Shown in pieces: positions 12,201-21,849 of a stretch of DNA of 64,000 nt. The stretch spans positions 144,567,001 through 144,631,000 of the forward strand of contig NC_084461.1 in the NCBI RefSeq assembly GCF_027409185.1, given 5' to 3'. This DNA is from Cynocephalus volans (taxonomy: Eukaryota; Chordata; Mammalia; Dermoptera; Cynocephalidae). The position numbers and the translations under genes are program-made. The notes below the pieces were generated by a model. That model was not told where the DNA came from and made no database searches. It worked only from the letters and a program-made list of their open reading frames with translations. The stretch's first letter is position 1, and each line of letters opens with the position of its first letter.

Positions 12201-13098
12201 TAAAGAAAACATAGGGGAAACACTTCAGGAAATAGGACTGGGCACAGACTTCATGAATACGACCCCCAAAGCACGGGCAACCAAAGGAAAAATAAACAAA
12301 TGGGATTATATCAAACTAAAAAGCTTCTGCACAGCAAAAGAAACAATTAAAAGAGTTAAAAGACAACCAACAGAGTGGGAGAAAATATTTGCAAAATATA
12401 CATCTGACAAAGGATTAATATCCAGAATATATAAGGAACTCAAACAACTTTACAAGAAGAAAACAAGCAACCCAATTAAAAAATGGGCAAAAGAGCTAAG
12501 TAGGCATTTCTCTAAGGAAGATATCCAAATGGCCAACAGACATATGAAAAAATGCTCAACATCACTCAGCATCCGGGAAATGCAAATCAAAACCACATTG
12601 AGATACCATCTAACCCCAGTTAGGATGGCTAAAATCCAAAAGACTATGAACGATAAATGCTGGCGAGGCTGCGGAGAAAAAGGAACTCTCATACATTGTT
12701 GGTGGGACTGCAAAATGGTGCAGCCTCTATGGAAAATGGTATGGAGGTTCCTTAAACAATTGCAAATAGATCTACCATACGACCCAGCCATCCCATTGTT
12801 GGGAATATACCCAGAGGAATGGAAATCATCAAGTCGAAGGTATACCTGTTCCCCAATGTTCATCGCAGCACTCTTTACAATAGCCAAGAGTTGGAACCAG
12901 CCCAAATGCCCATCATCAGATGAGTGGATACGGAAAATGTGGTACATCTACACAATGGAATACTACTCAGCTATAAAAACGAATGAAATACTGCCATTTG
13001 CAACAACATGGATGGACCTCGAGAGAATTATATTAAGTGAAACAAGTCAGGCACAGAAAGAGAAATACCACATGTTCTCACTTATTGGTGGGAGCTAA
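9271..13098 (+). CDS. ORF2: L1 ORF2p, endonuclease and reverse transcriptase (copy A)
   Basis: A 1275-residue enzyme that nicks target DNA and primes reverse transcription of L1 RNA on the nick. The APE-type endonuclease (1-238) keeps all key residues: N14, E43 in QETHL, Y115, D145 and N147 in GDLNTP, D205 in SQIDHILGH, and S228-D229-H230. The Z region has [13 protein letters not shown]. The reverse transcriptase has [27 protein letters not shown] and the catalytic FADD (residues 700-703, from base 11368). The C-terminal Cys-rich motif is C1130-x3-C1134-x7-H1142-x4-C1147. Numbering matches human ORF2p without a gap. The start ATG follows a clear stop-rich spacer. No stop or frameshift is seen, so the enzyme could be active. 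Confidence 0.96.
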   Translation: MLRINQHLSITTLNVKGLNSPIKRHRLADWIKKQDPTICCLQETHLTHKDSHRLRVKGWKKIYHANRKEKRAGVAILISDKIDFKLKTIKRDNEGHYLMIKGLIHQEDITIINMYAPNVGAARFIKQTLLDLKKEIDTNTIIAGDLNTPLSILDRSSRQRISRETQDLNKTLDQLELADIYRTFHPTTSEYSFFSSAHGSFSQIDHILGHKSSLNKFKKIGIIPCIFSDHNGLKLEINNKQNSGNYTNTWKLNSILLNDIWVQEEIKQEIKKFIETNENNDTSYQNLWDTAKAVLRGKFIALNAHFRRMERWQVNNLTLHLKELEKQEQSNPKVSRRKEIIKIRAELNEIENQKTIQKINESKSWFFEKINKIDKPLAWLTKKRREKTQITKIRNEKGDITTDSSEIQAIIRDYYKQLYANKFENLEEMDKFLDTHKLPKLNREDVENLNRPITIKEIEAVIRRLPTKKSPGPDGFTAEFYQTFKKELTPILYKLFQKIETDANLPNSFYEANIILIPKPGKDITKKENYRPISLMNIDAKILTKILANRIQQHIRKIIHHDQVGFIPGMQGWFNIRKSINVIHHINKLKHKDHMIISIDAEKAFDKVQHSFMTKTLYKLGIEGKYLNIIKAIYAKPTANIILNEEKLKAFPLRTGTRQGCPLSPLLFNIVLEVLARAIREEKEIKGIQIGKDEVKLSLFADDMILYIEQPKTSTKKLLELINDFSTVAGYKINTQKSVAFLFSNSEHAEGEIKKACPFTIATKKIKYLGIELTKEVKNLYNENYKPLLRETREDTRRWKDIPCSWIGRIIIVKMSILPKVIYKFNAIPIKIPKTFFSEMEKTIQTFIWNNKRPRIAKAMLSKKNKAGGITLPDFKLYYKAIITKTVWYWHKNRHTDQWNRIENPEINPHTYCHLIFDKGTKPIHWGRDCLFSKWCWDNWISLCRRMKLDPYLSPYTKINSKWIKDLNIHPETIKLLKENIGETLQEIGLGTDFMNTTPKARATKGKINKWDYIKLKSFCTAKETIKRVKRQPTEWEKIFAKYTSDKGLISRIYKELKQLYKKKTSNPIKKWAKELSRHFSKEDIQMANRHMKKCSTSLSIREMQIKTTLRYHLTPVRMAKIQKTMNDKCWRGCGEKGTLIHCWWDCKMVQPLWKMVWRFLKQLQIDLPYDPAIPLLGIYPEEWKSSSRRYTCSPMFIAALFTIAKSWNQPKCPSSDEWIRKMWYIYTMEYYSAIKTNEILPFATTWMDLERIILSETSQAQKEKYHMFSLIGGS

Positions 13099-13345
13099 AA
13101 ATTAATATATAAATTCACACACACACATACACACATACACACACAAACGGGGGGGGGTAAGAAGATATAACAACCACAATTATTTGAAGTTGATACAACA
13201 AACAAACAGAAAGGACATGGTTGGGGGGGAGGGGGGGAGGGAGAAGGGAGGGAGGTTTTGGTGATGGGGAGCATTAATCAGCTACAATGTATATCGACAA
13301 AATAAAATTAAAAAAAAAAATAAAAATAAAAAATAAAAATAAAAA
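13099..13345 (+). other. L1 3'UTR, G-rich tract, poly(A) signal and tail (copy A)
   Basis: Runs from a CA repeat (about 13116-13146) to a G7-8 block and then a polypurine run with four or more G-tracts (13219-13256), able in principle to form a G-quadruplex as in other mammalian L1 3'UTRs. AATAAA is at 13301-13306. The tail is of AATAA and AAATA units, which have drifted relative to copy B. It merges with the duplicated flank at 13346. Confidence 0.85.
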
Positions 13346-13550
13346 TAAAAATTAAATTCATTGTGTGATATTATAAATTATAATATTGTTTCTTTTTTTG
13401 TTTGTTTTGCTTTTATCCCTCATAAATTAAAGCAATAATCCCAGGAGAGAAAGAAAAATAACAAGGAGAAACTTTGGTTCTTTGGCTTAAAGATCAAGTG
13501 AAGATAATTTCTGAAACATTTAAGTTTGAGTAAAAAAAGAGAGAGAGAGA

Positions 13551-14950
13551 GTTTCAAGATGGTGGCGGCTGCGGCGGCTGGCGCGGAGTAGCTGAGGTGG
13601 AAAAGGTGGCCACTGGGCCTCAGGCAGCCGGGAAACTTGTGGACCTTCCTCTGGCCATCTCTTAAGGGAGGACTGCTGCTGCTGGCCAGTCGTGGGGGCT
13701 CAACGCCACTTTGCCCCCGGCAGGAGAGGCTGCCTCATTTACAGGCAACAGCTTTGAAGTGTGGAGCAGGAAAAGAACTGATTCTTAGCTGCAAAAGCGA
13801 GTCTTGAAACAGGGAACACGGCGCCAGGGCTGCTGTGGATGCAGCCAGGATCCTGGAGGCTGGGGCCACACTGAAGGCGGCCAGCTGCCCTATTCAGGAT
13901 TCGAGGTTTCAGGCCGGCATTAAAGAAGATTCCTGGGAGCGCCCGAGCGGCGCCGCGACTGAACAGCCCGAGGCGGCAGCGCCGAGAACACGGAAGGCAA
14001 CAAACCAGAGACAGAGCGAGCGCCCGACCTGGCACAGCACTGTGAGTGATCCCTGGCACAGCTCTGTTCGGGGGGTGGATACCCACGCGGCTCCCGCCTG
14101 CACCACCAGGCCACTCACTGCCCCGGTGCTGCCTCCATTTTCCCAGGTGCGGGCAGCTCCGCCCTGCTCGGCCATCACTGAGCCCATTTGCTTGGCCTGG
14201 CGCGGGGCTTTCCGGACCCTGCAGGCCGGCCTCCTCTCCCACTCCCTCCGCGGTTCTCTGGCGGGGCTGGGGGTGTGGGGCGTCCCGACCAGTGTTGGGA
14301 GGGCTAGGAAGTACGGGCGGGCCGGCTGTCACTCCACCACACCCTGGTCTCCGGCCCCGGTAAACTTCCTGTTACTGGGAGGCAGATACCATCTCTGCGA
14401 CCACCAGTTTGGAAAAAAGCCTAACGAATTTCTGGTTGGGAATAGTGTGGTAGGAGAGTTCCCAGGTCCGCTTGAACCTGCCGGAGAGCAGGCTGCAGGC
14501 GGGCGCTAGGCTCGGTTTATACCGGGGGGGATACAAAGGTGAACAAGACCCGAGAAAGATCTACACAGTGCTACAAAGGCACCCAGAGAGACCGGTCGTC
14601 TGTGCCTAGCAGAAACCTGGTAGACTTCCTGGGCGAGGCGGTGCTGAGCAGGGTCTTGAAGGCCCAGCTGATAGACGAGGGGTGCAGAAGACACGCCCCA
14701 GCCCAGCACAGTGTGCACAGAGGGGGGAGACGTGCGGCCAGGGAGGCGGAGACTCGACAGAAACCACACACCCGGTGGGGTCGCCACTGCACGATCTAAC
14801 AGCCTGGGCCAGAGCACACGGAACGGGGAGAAGTCCTGTACAGAAAGTGAAAGCTCAACAGAGATCACACACCCTGTGGTACGTGATCCACCAGCCCAGC
14901 AGAGTCCAAGCTGACCAGAAAGGTGGATCCCCGGAGAAGCCCAAGACCCG
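13551..14950 (+). promoter_or_regulatory. L1 5'UTR with internal promoter (copy B)
   Basis: Counterpart of the tract at 6573. It has the same YY1-like start motif (about 13555-13569), the same GC and CpG enrichment, and two diverged ~100-bp units near its 3' end. One base near 13873 separates it from copy A in the first 900 bp. From about 14468 on it differs often and at several sites carries the base that the third L1 has, so copy A is the derived one there. Confidence 0.8.
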
Positions 14951-15083
14951 AGGCAACCACACACACAAGACACTAGAGGCCAACTGAGCAGTCACGGAGG
15001 GAGCCATACCAAATTGGCAACCACAGCAACATCCTAGTTAGTCATTAGTCTCAAACCGGTGGACTTTGAAACCCCCTGCCACA

Positions 15084-16064
15084 ATGAATAAACACCAAAA
15101 AAAAGACACCAGAAATACAAAAAATCAAGAAAGTACACCACCAAAAGTTAATAAATCTCATACTCTAGATCCTATAGAACAAGAAGCCCTTGAAATAAAT
15201 GACAAGGAATTTCGAGTGATAATTCTAAGGAAACTGAATGAGATACAAGAAAACTCAGCTAGACATCATGATGAAAGGAGGAAAAGTATACAGGATCTGA
15301 AAGAGGAAATACACAAGGAAATCAATGTCCTGAAAAAAAATGTAGCAGAACTTGCTGAACTGAAGAAGTTATTCAGCGAAATAAAAAACACAACGGAGAG
15401 TTTAACCAGCAGGCTTGTCGAAGTTGAAGAGAGAACCTCTGAACTTGAAGATGGGCTGTTTGAAATAACACAAGCAGACAAAAAGAAAGAAAAAAGAATC
15501 AAGGACATGGAAGAAAATCTGAGAGAGATATCAGACAACCTCAAGCGCTCAAATATCCGAGTCATGGGTATTCCAGAAGGGGAGGAAAATGGAGATTCCA
15601 TTGAAAACATATTCAACAAAATAGTGGCAGAAAACTTCCCAGGTATAGGAAAAATCACAGATCTTCAGATCCAGGAAGCGCAACGATCTCCAAACGTATT
15701 CAACCCAAAAAGGCCTTCTCCAAGACATGTCATAGTCAAATTGGCAAAACTCAGAGACAAAGAGAGAATCTTAAAAGCTGCAAGAGAGAAGCGTCAAATC
15801 ACCTATAAGGGAGCCCCAATCAGGTTAACATCAGACTTTTCATCACAAACCCTAAAAGCTAGAAAGGAATGGGATGATATTTTCAAAATACTAAAAGACA
15901 AAGATTGCCAGCCAAGAATACTCTACCCTGCAAGGCTATCCTTCCGAAATGAGGGGCAAATAGTATATTTCTCAGACAAACAAAAACTGCGGGAGTTCAC
16001 TACCACAAGACCACCCTTACAAGAAATCCTCAAGGGAGTACTGGGTTTGGTTCCTGAAAAATAA
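15084..16064 (+). CDS. ORF1: L1 ORF1p, RNA-binding chaperone (copy B)
   Basis: 326 residues, starting at the ATG at 15084; the upstream in-frame codon at 15066 is TTG and not a likely start. Coiled coil (about 42-152), RRM (about 157-252) and C-terminal domain (253-323) are intact. It differs from copy A at residue 39 (Asn for Thr), 65 (Arg for Met) and 77 (His for Tyr). All three are in or just before the coiled coil; the RRM and C-terminal domain are identical. A charged Arg and a His in the coil could alter trimer stability a little, but no lesion is seen. It should form the same RNP as copy A. Confidence 0.95.
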   Translation: MNKHQKKDTRNTKNQESTPPKVNKSHTLDPIEQEALEINDKEFRVIILRKLNEIQENSARHHDERRKSIQDLKEEIHKEINVLKKNVAELAELKKLFSEIKNTTESLTSRLVEVEERTSELEDGLFEITQADKKKEKRIKDMEENLREISDNLKRSNIRVMGIPEGEENGDSIENIFNKIVAENFPGIGKITDLQIQEAQRSPNVFNPKRPSPRHVIVKLAKLRDKERILKAAREKRQITYKGAPIRLTSDFSSQTLKARKEWDDIFKILKDKDCQPRILYPARLSFRNEGQIVYFSDKQKLREFTTTRPPLQEILKGVLGLVPEK

Positions 16065-16251
16065 CTACCACTGCCATAAAAACCTAAGAAAAATCTAAAC
16101 CCGCTAGTACAATAAAAATTGCATTCATGAAGAGAAAACAAGCTAACAAAAACACTATCTACAACCTAAGGAACCAACAAACAAAGAAACCAAACAGTAA
16201 ATCAGAAAGCAAGGAACAAAAGACACCTAAGACAACCAAACAACCAATAAA

Positions 16252-19200
16252 ATGCTAGGAATAAATCAACACCTTTCAACAACAACTCTTAATGTTAAAG
16301 GCTTAAATTCCCCAATTAAAAGACACAGACTGGCTGACTGGATCAAAAAGCAGGACCCAACTATATGCTGCCTACAAGAGACCCACCTCACCCATAAAGA
16401 TTCACACAGACTAAGAGTAAAAGGATGGAAAAAGATTTACCATGCAAACAGAAAAGAAAAACGAGCTGGAGTGGCTATTCTTATATCTGACAAAATAGAC
16501 TTTAAACTAAAAACCATAAAAAGAGACAATGAGGGACACTACTTAATGATAAAAGGACTGATCCATCAAGAAGACATAACAATCATAAATATGTACGCAC
16601 CCAATGTTGGAGCAGCCAGATTTATAAAACAAACTCTATTAGACCTAAAGAAGGAAATAGACACTAATACCATAATAGCAGGGGACCTGAACACTCCACT
16701 GTCAATATTAGACAGATCATCTAGGCAAAGAATCAGTAGAGAAACACAAGATCTAAACAAGACTCTAGACCAATTGGAATTGGCAGATATCTACAGAACA
16801 TTCCACCCAACAACCTCAGAATATTCATTCTTCTCATCAGCACATGGATCATTCTCCCAGATAGATCACATATTAGGTCACAAATCAAGTCTCAATAAAT
16901 TCAAAAAAATTGGAATTATCCCATGTATCTTCTCAGACCACAATGGATTAAAACTAGAAATTAATAACAAACAAAACTCTGGAAACTATACAAACACATG
17001 GAAATTAAACAGCATTCTACTTAATGACATATGGGTCCAAGAAGAAATCAAGCAGGAAATCAAAAAGTTTATTGAAACTAATGAAAACAATGATACATCA
17101 TACCAAAACCTGTGGGATACTGCAAAAGCAATATTGAGGGGAAAATTTATTGCATTAAATGCTCACTTCAGAAGAATGGAAAGATGGCAAGTGAACAACC
17201 TAACACTTCACCTTAAAGAACTAGAAAAACAAGAACAATCCAATCCTAAAGTTAGCAGACGGAAAGAAATCATTAAGATCAGAGCAGAACTGAATGAAAT
17301 TGAAAACCAAAAAACAATTCAAAGGATCAACGAATCAAAAAGTTGGTTTTTTGAAAAGATAAATAAAATTGACAAACCATTAGCATGGCTAACAAAAAAA
17401 AGAAGAGAGAAGACTCAAATAACAAAAATTAGAAATGAAAAAGGCGATATTACAACTGATTCATCTGAAATACAAGGAATCATTCAAGACTACTATAAAC
17501 AACTATACGCCAACAAATTTGAAAATCTGGAGGAAATGGATAAATTTCTGGACACACACAAGCTCCCAAAACTGAACCGTGAAGACGTAGAAAACTTGAA
17601 CAGACCAATAACAATAAAGGAGATTGAAGCTGTTATCAGAAGGCTCCCAACAAAGAAAAGCCCAGGACCAGATGGATTCACAGCAGAATTTTACCAAACA
17701 TTCAAAGAGGAATTGACACCGATTCTTTACAAACTATTCCAAAAGATTGAAACGGACACAAATCTCCCAAACTCATTCTATGAAGCAAACATCATCCTGA
17801 TACCAAAACCAGGTAAAGATATAACCAAAAAAGAAAACTACAGGCCGATATCCTTGATGAATATAGATGCAAAAATCCTCACTAAAATACTAGCAAACAG
17901 AATACAGCAACACATACGAAAAATTATTCATCACGATCAAGTGGGATTCATCCCAGGGATGCAAGGTTGGTTCAACATACGCATATCAATAAATGTCATA
18001 CACCATATTAATAAACTCAAACACAAGGACCATATGATCATCTCTATAGATGCTGAAAAAGCATTTGATAAAGTTCAGCACTCATTCATGACAAAGACCC
18101 TCTATAAGTTAGGTATAGAGGGAAAGTATCTCAACATAATTAAAGCCATATATGCCAAACCCACTGCGAATATCATCCTGAATGGGGAAAAGCTGAAAGC
18201 TTTTCCTTTAAGAACAGGCACTAGACAAGGATGCCCACTCTCACCACTCCTATTCAACATAGTGTTGGAAGTACTAGCCAGAGCAATCAGAGAAGAGAAG
18301 GAAATAAAGGGCATCCAGATTGGAAAAGAGGAAGTCAAACTGTCCCTGTTTGCAGATGACATGATCCTATATATCGAACAGCCTAAAACCTCTACAAAAA
18401 TACTGTTGGAATTGATAAATGATTTCAGCACAGTAGCAGGATACAAAATCAACACACAAAAATCAGTAGCATTTCTTTTCTCCAATAGTGAACATGCAGA
18501 AGGAGAAATCAAGAAAGCCTGCCCATTTACAATAGCCACCAAAAAAATAAAATACTTAGGAATTGAGTTAACCAAGGAGGTGAAAAATCTCTATAATGAG
18601 AACTACAAACCACTGCTGAGAGAAATTAGAGAGGATACAAGAAGATGGAAAGATATTCCATGCTCTTGGATTGGAAGAATCATCATAGTGAAAATGTCCA
18701 TACTACCCAAAGTGATATACAAATTCAATGCAATCCCCATCAAAATTCCAAAGACATTTTTCTCAGAAATGGAAAAAACTATTCAGACATTTATATGGAA
18801 CAATAAAAGACCACGAATAGCCAAAGCAATGCTCAGCAAAAAAAATAAAGCTGGAGGCATAACACTACCTGACTTTAAGCTATACTACAAAGCTATAATA
18901 ACCAAAACAGTATGGTACTGGCATAAAAACAGACACACTGACCAATGGAATAGAATAGAGAATCCAGAAATCAACCCACACACTTACTGCCATCTGATCT
19001 TTGACAAAGGCACCAAGCCTATTCACTGGGGAAGGGACTGCCTCTTCAGCAAGTGGTGCTGGGATAACTGGATATCGATATGCAGGAGAATGAAACTAGA
19101 TCCATACCTCTCACCGTATACTAAAATCAACTCAAAATGGATTAAGGATTTAAATATACACCCTGAGACAATAAAACTTCTTAAAGAAAACATAGGGGAA

Positions 19201-20079
19201 ACACTTCAGGAAATAGGACTGGGCACAGACTTCATGAATACGACCCCCAAAGCACGGGCAACCAAAGGAAAAATAAACAAATGGGATTATATCAAACTAA
19301 AAAGCTTCTGCACAGCAAAAGAAACAATTAAAAGAGTTAAAAGACAACCAACAGAGTGGGAGAAAATATTTGCAAAATATACATCTGACAAAGGATTAAT
19401 ATCCAGAATATATAAGGAACTCAAACAACTTTACAAGAAGAAAACAAGCAACCCAATTAAAAAATGGGCAAAAGAGCTAAGTAGGCATTTCTCTAAGGAA
19501 GATATCCAAATGGTCAACAGACATATGAAAAAATGCTCAACATCACTCAGCATCCGGGAAATGCAAATCAAAACCACATTGAGATACCATCTAACCCCAG
19601 TTAGGATGGCTAAAATCCAAAAGACTATGAACGATAAATGCTGGCGAGGCTGCAGAGAAAAAGGAACTCTCATACATTGTTGGTGGGACTGCAAAATGGT
19701 GCAGCCTCTATGGAAAATGGTATGGAGGTTCCTTAAACAATTGCAAATAGATCTACCATACGACCCAGCCATCCCACTGTTGGGAATATACCCAGAGGAA
19801 TGGAAATCATCAAGTCGAAGGTATACCTGTTCCCCAATGTTCATCGCAGCACTCTTTACAATAGCCAAGAGTTGGAACCAGCCCAAATGCCCATCATCAG
19901 ATGAGTGGATACGGAAAATGTGGTACATCTACACAATGGAATACTACTCAGCTATAAAAACGAATGAAATACTGCCATTTGCAACAACATGGATGGACCT
20001 TGAGAGAATTCTATTAAGTGAAACAAGTCAGGCACAGAAAGAGAAATACCACATGTTCTCACTTATTGGAGGGAGCTAA
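16252..20079 (+). CDS. ORF2: L1 ORF2p, endonuclease and reverse transcriptase (copy B)
   Basis: 1275 residues, full length and open. The endonuclease residues N14, E43, Y115, D145, N147, D205, S228, D229 and H230 and the reverse-transcriptase FADD are all present. The Cys-rich motif is kept, but G1135 beside C1134 is Arg in this copy. I count about sixteen residue differences from copy A across the protein. Other changes are IRISINV for IRKSINV just before the palm motif, and GKEEV for GKDEV shortly before FADD. None hits a catalytic residue. Whether Arg next to C1134 weakens the C-terminal domain is unknown. Confidence 0.96.
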   Translation: MLGINQHLSTTTLNVKGLNSPIKRHRLADWIKKQDPTICCLQETHLTHKDSHRLRVKGWKKIYHANRKEKRAGVAILISDKIDFKLKTIKRDNEGHYLMIKGLIHQEDITIINMYAPNVGAARFIKQTLLDLKKEIDTNTIIAGDLNTPLSILDRSSRQRISRETQDLNKTLDQLELADIYRTFHPTTSEYSFFSSAHGSFSQIDHILGHKSSLNKFKKIGIIPCIFSDHNGLKLEINNKQNSGNYTNTWKLNSILLNDIWVQEEIKQEIKKFIETNENNDTSYQNLWDTAKAILRGKFIALNAHFRRMERWQVNNLTLHLKELEKQEQSNPKVSRRKEIIKIRAELNEIENQKTIQRINESKSWFFEKINKIDKPLAWLTKKRREKTQITKIRNEKGDITTDSSEIQGIIQDYYKQLYANKFENLEEMDKFLDTHKLPKLNREDVENLNRPITIKEIEAVIRRLPTKKSPGPDGFTAEFYQTFKEELTPILYKLFQKIETDTNLPNSFYEANIILIPKPGKDITKKENYRPISLMNIDAKILTKILANRIQQHIRKIIHHDQVGFIPGMQGWFNIRISINVIHHINKLKHKDHMIISIDAEKAFDKVQHSFMTKTLYKLGIEGKYLNIIKAIYAKPTANIILNGEKLKAFPLRTGTRQGCPLSPLLFNIVLEVLARAIREEKEIKGIQIGKEEVKLSLFADDMILYIEQPKTSTKILLELINDFSTVAGYKINTQKSVAFLFSNSEHAEGEIKKACPFTIATKKIKYLGIELTKEVKNLYNENYKPLLREIREDTRRWKDIPCSWIGRIIIVKMSILPKVIYKFNAIPIKIPKTFFSEMEKTIQTFIWNNKRPRIAKAMLSKKNKAGGITLPDFKLYYKAIITKTVWYWHKNRHTDQWNRIENPEINPHTYCHLIFDKGTKPIHWGRDCLFSKWCWDNWISICRRMKLDPYLSPYTKINSKWIKDLNIHPETIKLLKENIGETLQEIGLGTDFMNTTPKARATKGKINKWDYIKLKSFCTAKETIKRVKRQPTEWEKIFAKYTSDKGLISRIYKELKQLYKKKTSNPIKKWAKELSRHFSKEDIQMVNRHMKKCSTSLSIREMQIKTTLRYHLTPVRMAKIQKTMNDKCWRGCREKGTLIHCWWDCKMVQPLWKMVWRFLKQLQIDLPYDPAIPLLGIYPEEWKSSSRRYTCSPMFIAALFTIAKSWNQPKCPSSDEWIRKMWYIYTMEYYSAIKTNEILPFATTWMDLERILLSETSQAQKEKYHMFSLIGGS

Positions 20080-20360
20080 AAATTAATATATAAATTCACA
20101 CACACACATACACACACACACACACACAAACCGGGGGGGGGGGAAGAAGATATAACAACCACAATTATTTGAAGTTGATACAACAAGCAAACAGAAAGGA
20201 CATTGTTGGGGGGGAGGGGGGGAGGGAGAAGGGAGGGAGGTTTTGGTGATGGGGAGCATTAATCAGCTACAATGTATATCGACAAAATAAAATAAAAATA
20301 AATAAATAAATAAAAATTAAAATTAAAATTAAAATTAAAAAAAAGAGAGAGAGAGAGAGA
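20080..20360 (+). other. L1 3'UTR, tail and 3' target-site copy (copy B)
   Basis: CA tract at about 20097-20128, G9-10 block, polypurine run at 20205-20243, AATAAA at 20286-20291, then a tail of AATAA and AAATT units. The A8(GA)n motif at 20338-20360 repeats the sequence before the element, marking the right end of the insertion. From 20361 unique host DNA resumes. Confidence 0.85.
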
Positions 20361-20920
20361 ACAAAACTTAAAGGTGTAAAACAAAGGGAAATTAAATTTT
20401 CCAGGTAAAAGTCTCAATACCCTAAGCACATAAATAATTGGAAATCTTTTTGAAGAAATTTTAATTGATACTTGATATTTCTTCCAACTTAGGGCCAGGA
20501 AGTAGCATCAAAAAAGTGCTTGGATGACTTTCAGCAAGGAGTTATACTCAATAAATTGAAAAAATTTGTTGTAAATAGATTCCAAGAAAGCTACTAATAG
20601 GCCTTCCTGCTGGCTGAGCAAATTGCTGAAATAGAGTAAAGCAAAGCAAAAGGTACTATTGCCTACTTATATTTTTGGCATAACAATTAAAGCAGTAGCT
20701 GGACTTCAGAGAAAAAAATAAACAGATCATGCTCGAAACATATGAGAGACAAAGTACATCATATTTCTCCCAGTAAATCAATGACAGGTGTACAATAGGC
20801 ACAAATGATATAAAGAATGGTGAAGGATTTATGATGTGGACTTCCAGAGAACCTCGCAGGTTCTCATTTCACACAGCGTCCGAAGAACAGTATATTCTAT
20901 CTTTCAATTTTGTATCACTT
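20361..20920. other. Unique AT-rich DNA, nothing recognised
   Basis: No frame, repeat or RNA gene that I can name. This is the host sequence immediately downstream of the L1 pair and so the proper right flank for genotyping the locus. Confidence 0.6.
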
Positions 20921-20924
20921 TATG

Positions 20925-21650
20925 TATCTCACTCCTTTAAAAAGTATTTATTGATTGCCTATTATGTGCAGAGAGCTGTGGAAAATAGAAAATTGTGTAA
21001 GACAGGTCCTTGCCTCCCAAGAAGCTCTCACATTACAGCAAAGGGAGACAAGGCACAGACTATATTTCATTACACATAAGACACCATCAACAAGTTAAAT
21101 CAAAGTCATAAGTTTAGGAAAAAAAGAAAACACGTAAAGTTTTTTTAAGATATACCCCAATTTCAGAAACATTAAAATTTGGAAGGTATGTATACCTGAA
21201 TACATAAAATCAGGTATAAAAATATCTTAACCAAGAGGAAACAAAATAAGTGTTAAGGATGCTTTTTGAAATAATGAGGTGGAGCACAAAGGAAAAAGGT
21301 ACTACTCCTGTGTCAGAAGGGTTAGCAAAACCCAGGTGCTGTTAAGATTTTAGCTGGGCTTTAAATAAGAGAAATGGAAGTTCTGTAATGGAAATGGTGG
21401 GTAGAAAACGCATTCTAGGCCGATGAAATAGCACACAGAGGAACCGAGTAAAAATTACTTTGCACAGAGGAGCAGCCATAGATTCAGATTGCCTGGATGA
21501 GAGTCTTATTAGACCCAGTCGTAAAGGGTGATAAATGCTAAATAAAGAATTGTAAACACTGCACTGCCAGAAACTAGAAAGTTTTAAAAGTGGAGAACAA
21601 TTGTTCTTGAATGCACGGTTTAAGATTAAACATGGTTAAACAGCTGTCCA
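20925..21650 (-). mobile_element. L2 remnant
   Basis: The plus strand opens with 'tatttattgattgcctatta' and 'gtgcagagagctgtgg', the antisense form of the L2 3' end. It continues with 'agctgggctttaaataag' and 'aacgcattctaggccgatg', which resemble the antisense L2 body. Decayed, with no open frame. Confidence 0.65.
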
Positions 21651-21692
21651 CAGTGAAGAGTAGGAAGGTTCAGCTGCAGAGTAAGAGACTAA

Positions 21693-21846
21693 TAAGGAGT
21701 CTTTATTTTTTTTTCATAAATCACAGGGTTTATTGTTGTACAAAAAGTATATCCACTGTCAGATTTGTTCTCATTCTCCCTCTCTTTTAGGATTAAAAAC
21801 AAACAAACAAAAAAAAGCAAAAAACTTTTTCTATAGTAAGGAGTCT
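21693..21846 (-). pseudogene. 5'-truncated retrocopy of an unidentified mRNA 3' end
   Basis: A 134-bp insert (21703-21836) lies between two perfect copies of taaggagtct (21693-21702 and 21837-21846). On the minus strand it ends in an AATAAA about 17 bases before a run of A (21704-21715 as T on the plus strand). Direct repeats, poly(A) and a polyadenylation signal at the right distance are the three marks of L1-mediated retroposition. I cannot identify the parent transcript; the insert has no codable frame and looks like 3'UTR. A short unknown SINE is the alternative. Confidence 0.6.
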
Positions 21847-21849
21847 CTT

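Larger units (their letters stand above)
6367..13345 (+). repeat. Tandem duplication, unit 1 (about 6,979 bp)
   Basis: This stretch is repeated head-to-tail at 13346-20335. The unit has about 205 bp of ordinary host flank (6367-6570), then a complete L1. The flank copies at 6367-6570 and 13346-13549 appear identical, including the odd poly-T/TTTG stretch and the (A)n(GA)n end. At the junction, the A-rich L1 tail runs into the flank across a 14-base stretch shared with the original left edge (6367-6380 and 13346-13359), so the tail and flank joined at microhomology. L1 unit 1 therefore lacks its own 3' target-site copy. A false duplication by the assembler of two haplotypes would look the same. 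Confidence 0.93.
6571..13345 (+). mobile_element. Full-length L1 with intact ORFs (copy A)
   Basis: A complete, autonomous non-LTR retrotransposon: 5'UTR of about 1.5 kb (GC-rich, dense in CpG, starting 'gtttcaagatggtggcgg'), ORF1 8103-9083, an A-rich spacer of 187 bp, ORF2 9271-13098, then a 3'UTR of about 200 bp with a CA tract and a G-rich polypurine run (13219-13256), an AATAAA at 13301 and a tail of A and AATAA units. Every module an L1 needs for mobilisation is present, and both frames are open. The tail is not followed by a target-site copy but by a second copy of the left flank. It is the same family as the copies at 13551 and 30150. Its mobility is inferred from integrity, not shown. 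Confidence 0.95.
13346..20335 (+). repeat. Tandem duplication, unit 2
   Basis: The second copy of the unit that starts at 6367. The offset is 6,979 bases through the flank and early 5'UTR, then 6,981 through both ORFs. The change comes from two single-base insertions in this copy's 5'UTR, a longer G-run near 14525 and an extra base near 14676. Differences from unit 1 are not spread evenly: I count about one in the first 1.1 kb and about sixteen in the next 600 bp, then a lower rate across the ORFs. Confidence 0.93.
13551..20340 (+). mobile_element. Full-length L1 with intact ORFs (copy B)
   Basis: Same architecture as copy A: CpG-rich 5'UTR, ORF1 15084-16064, spacer, ORF2 16252-20079, 3'UTR with CA and G-rich tracts, AATAAA at 20286 and a tail of AATAA and AAATT units. 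The tail is followed by (A)n(GA)n at 20338-20360, the 3' copy of the target-site duplication, so this copy holds the original right end of the insertion. Residues where A and B differ are divided between them when compared with the third L1, so both have changed since they separated. Confidence 0.95.
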
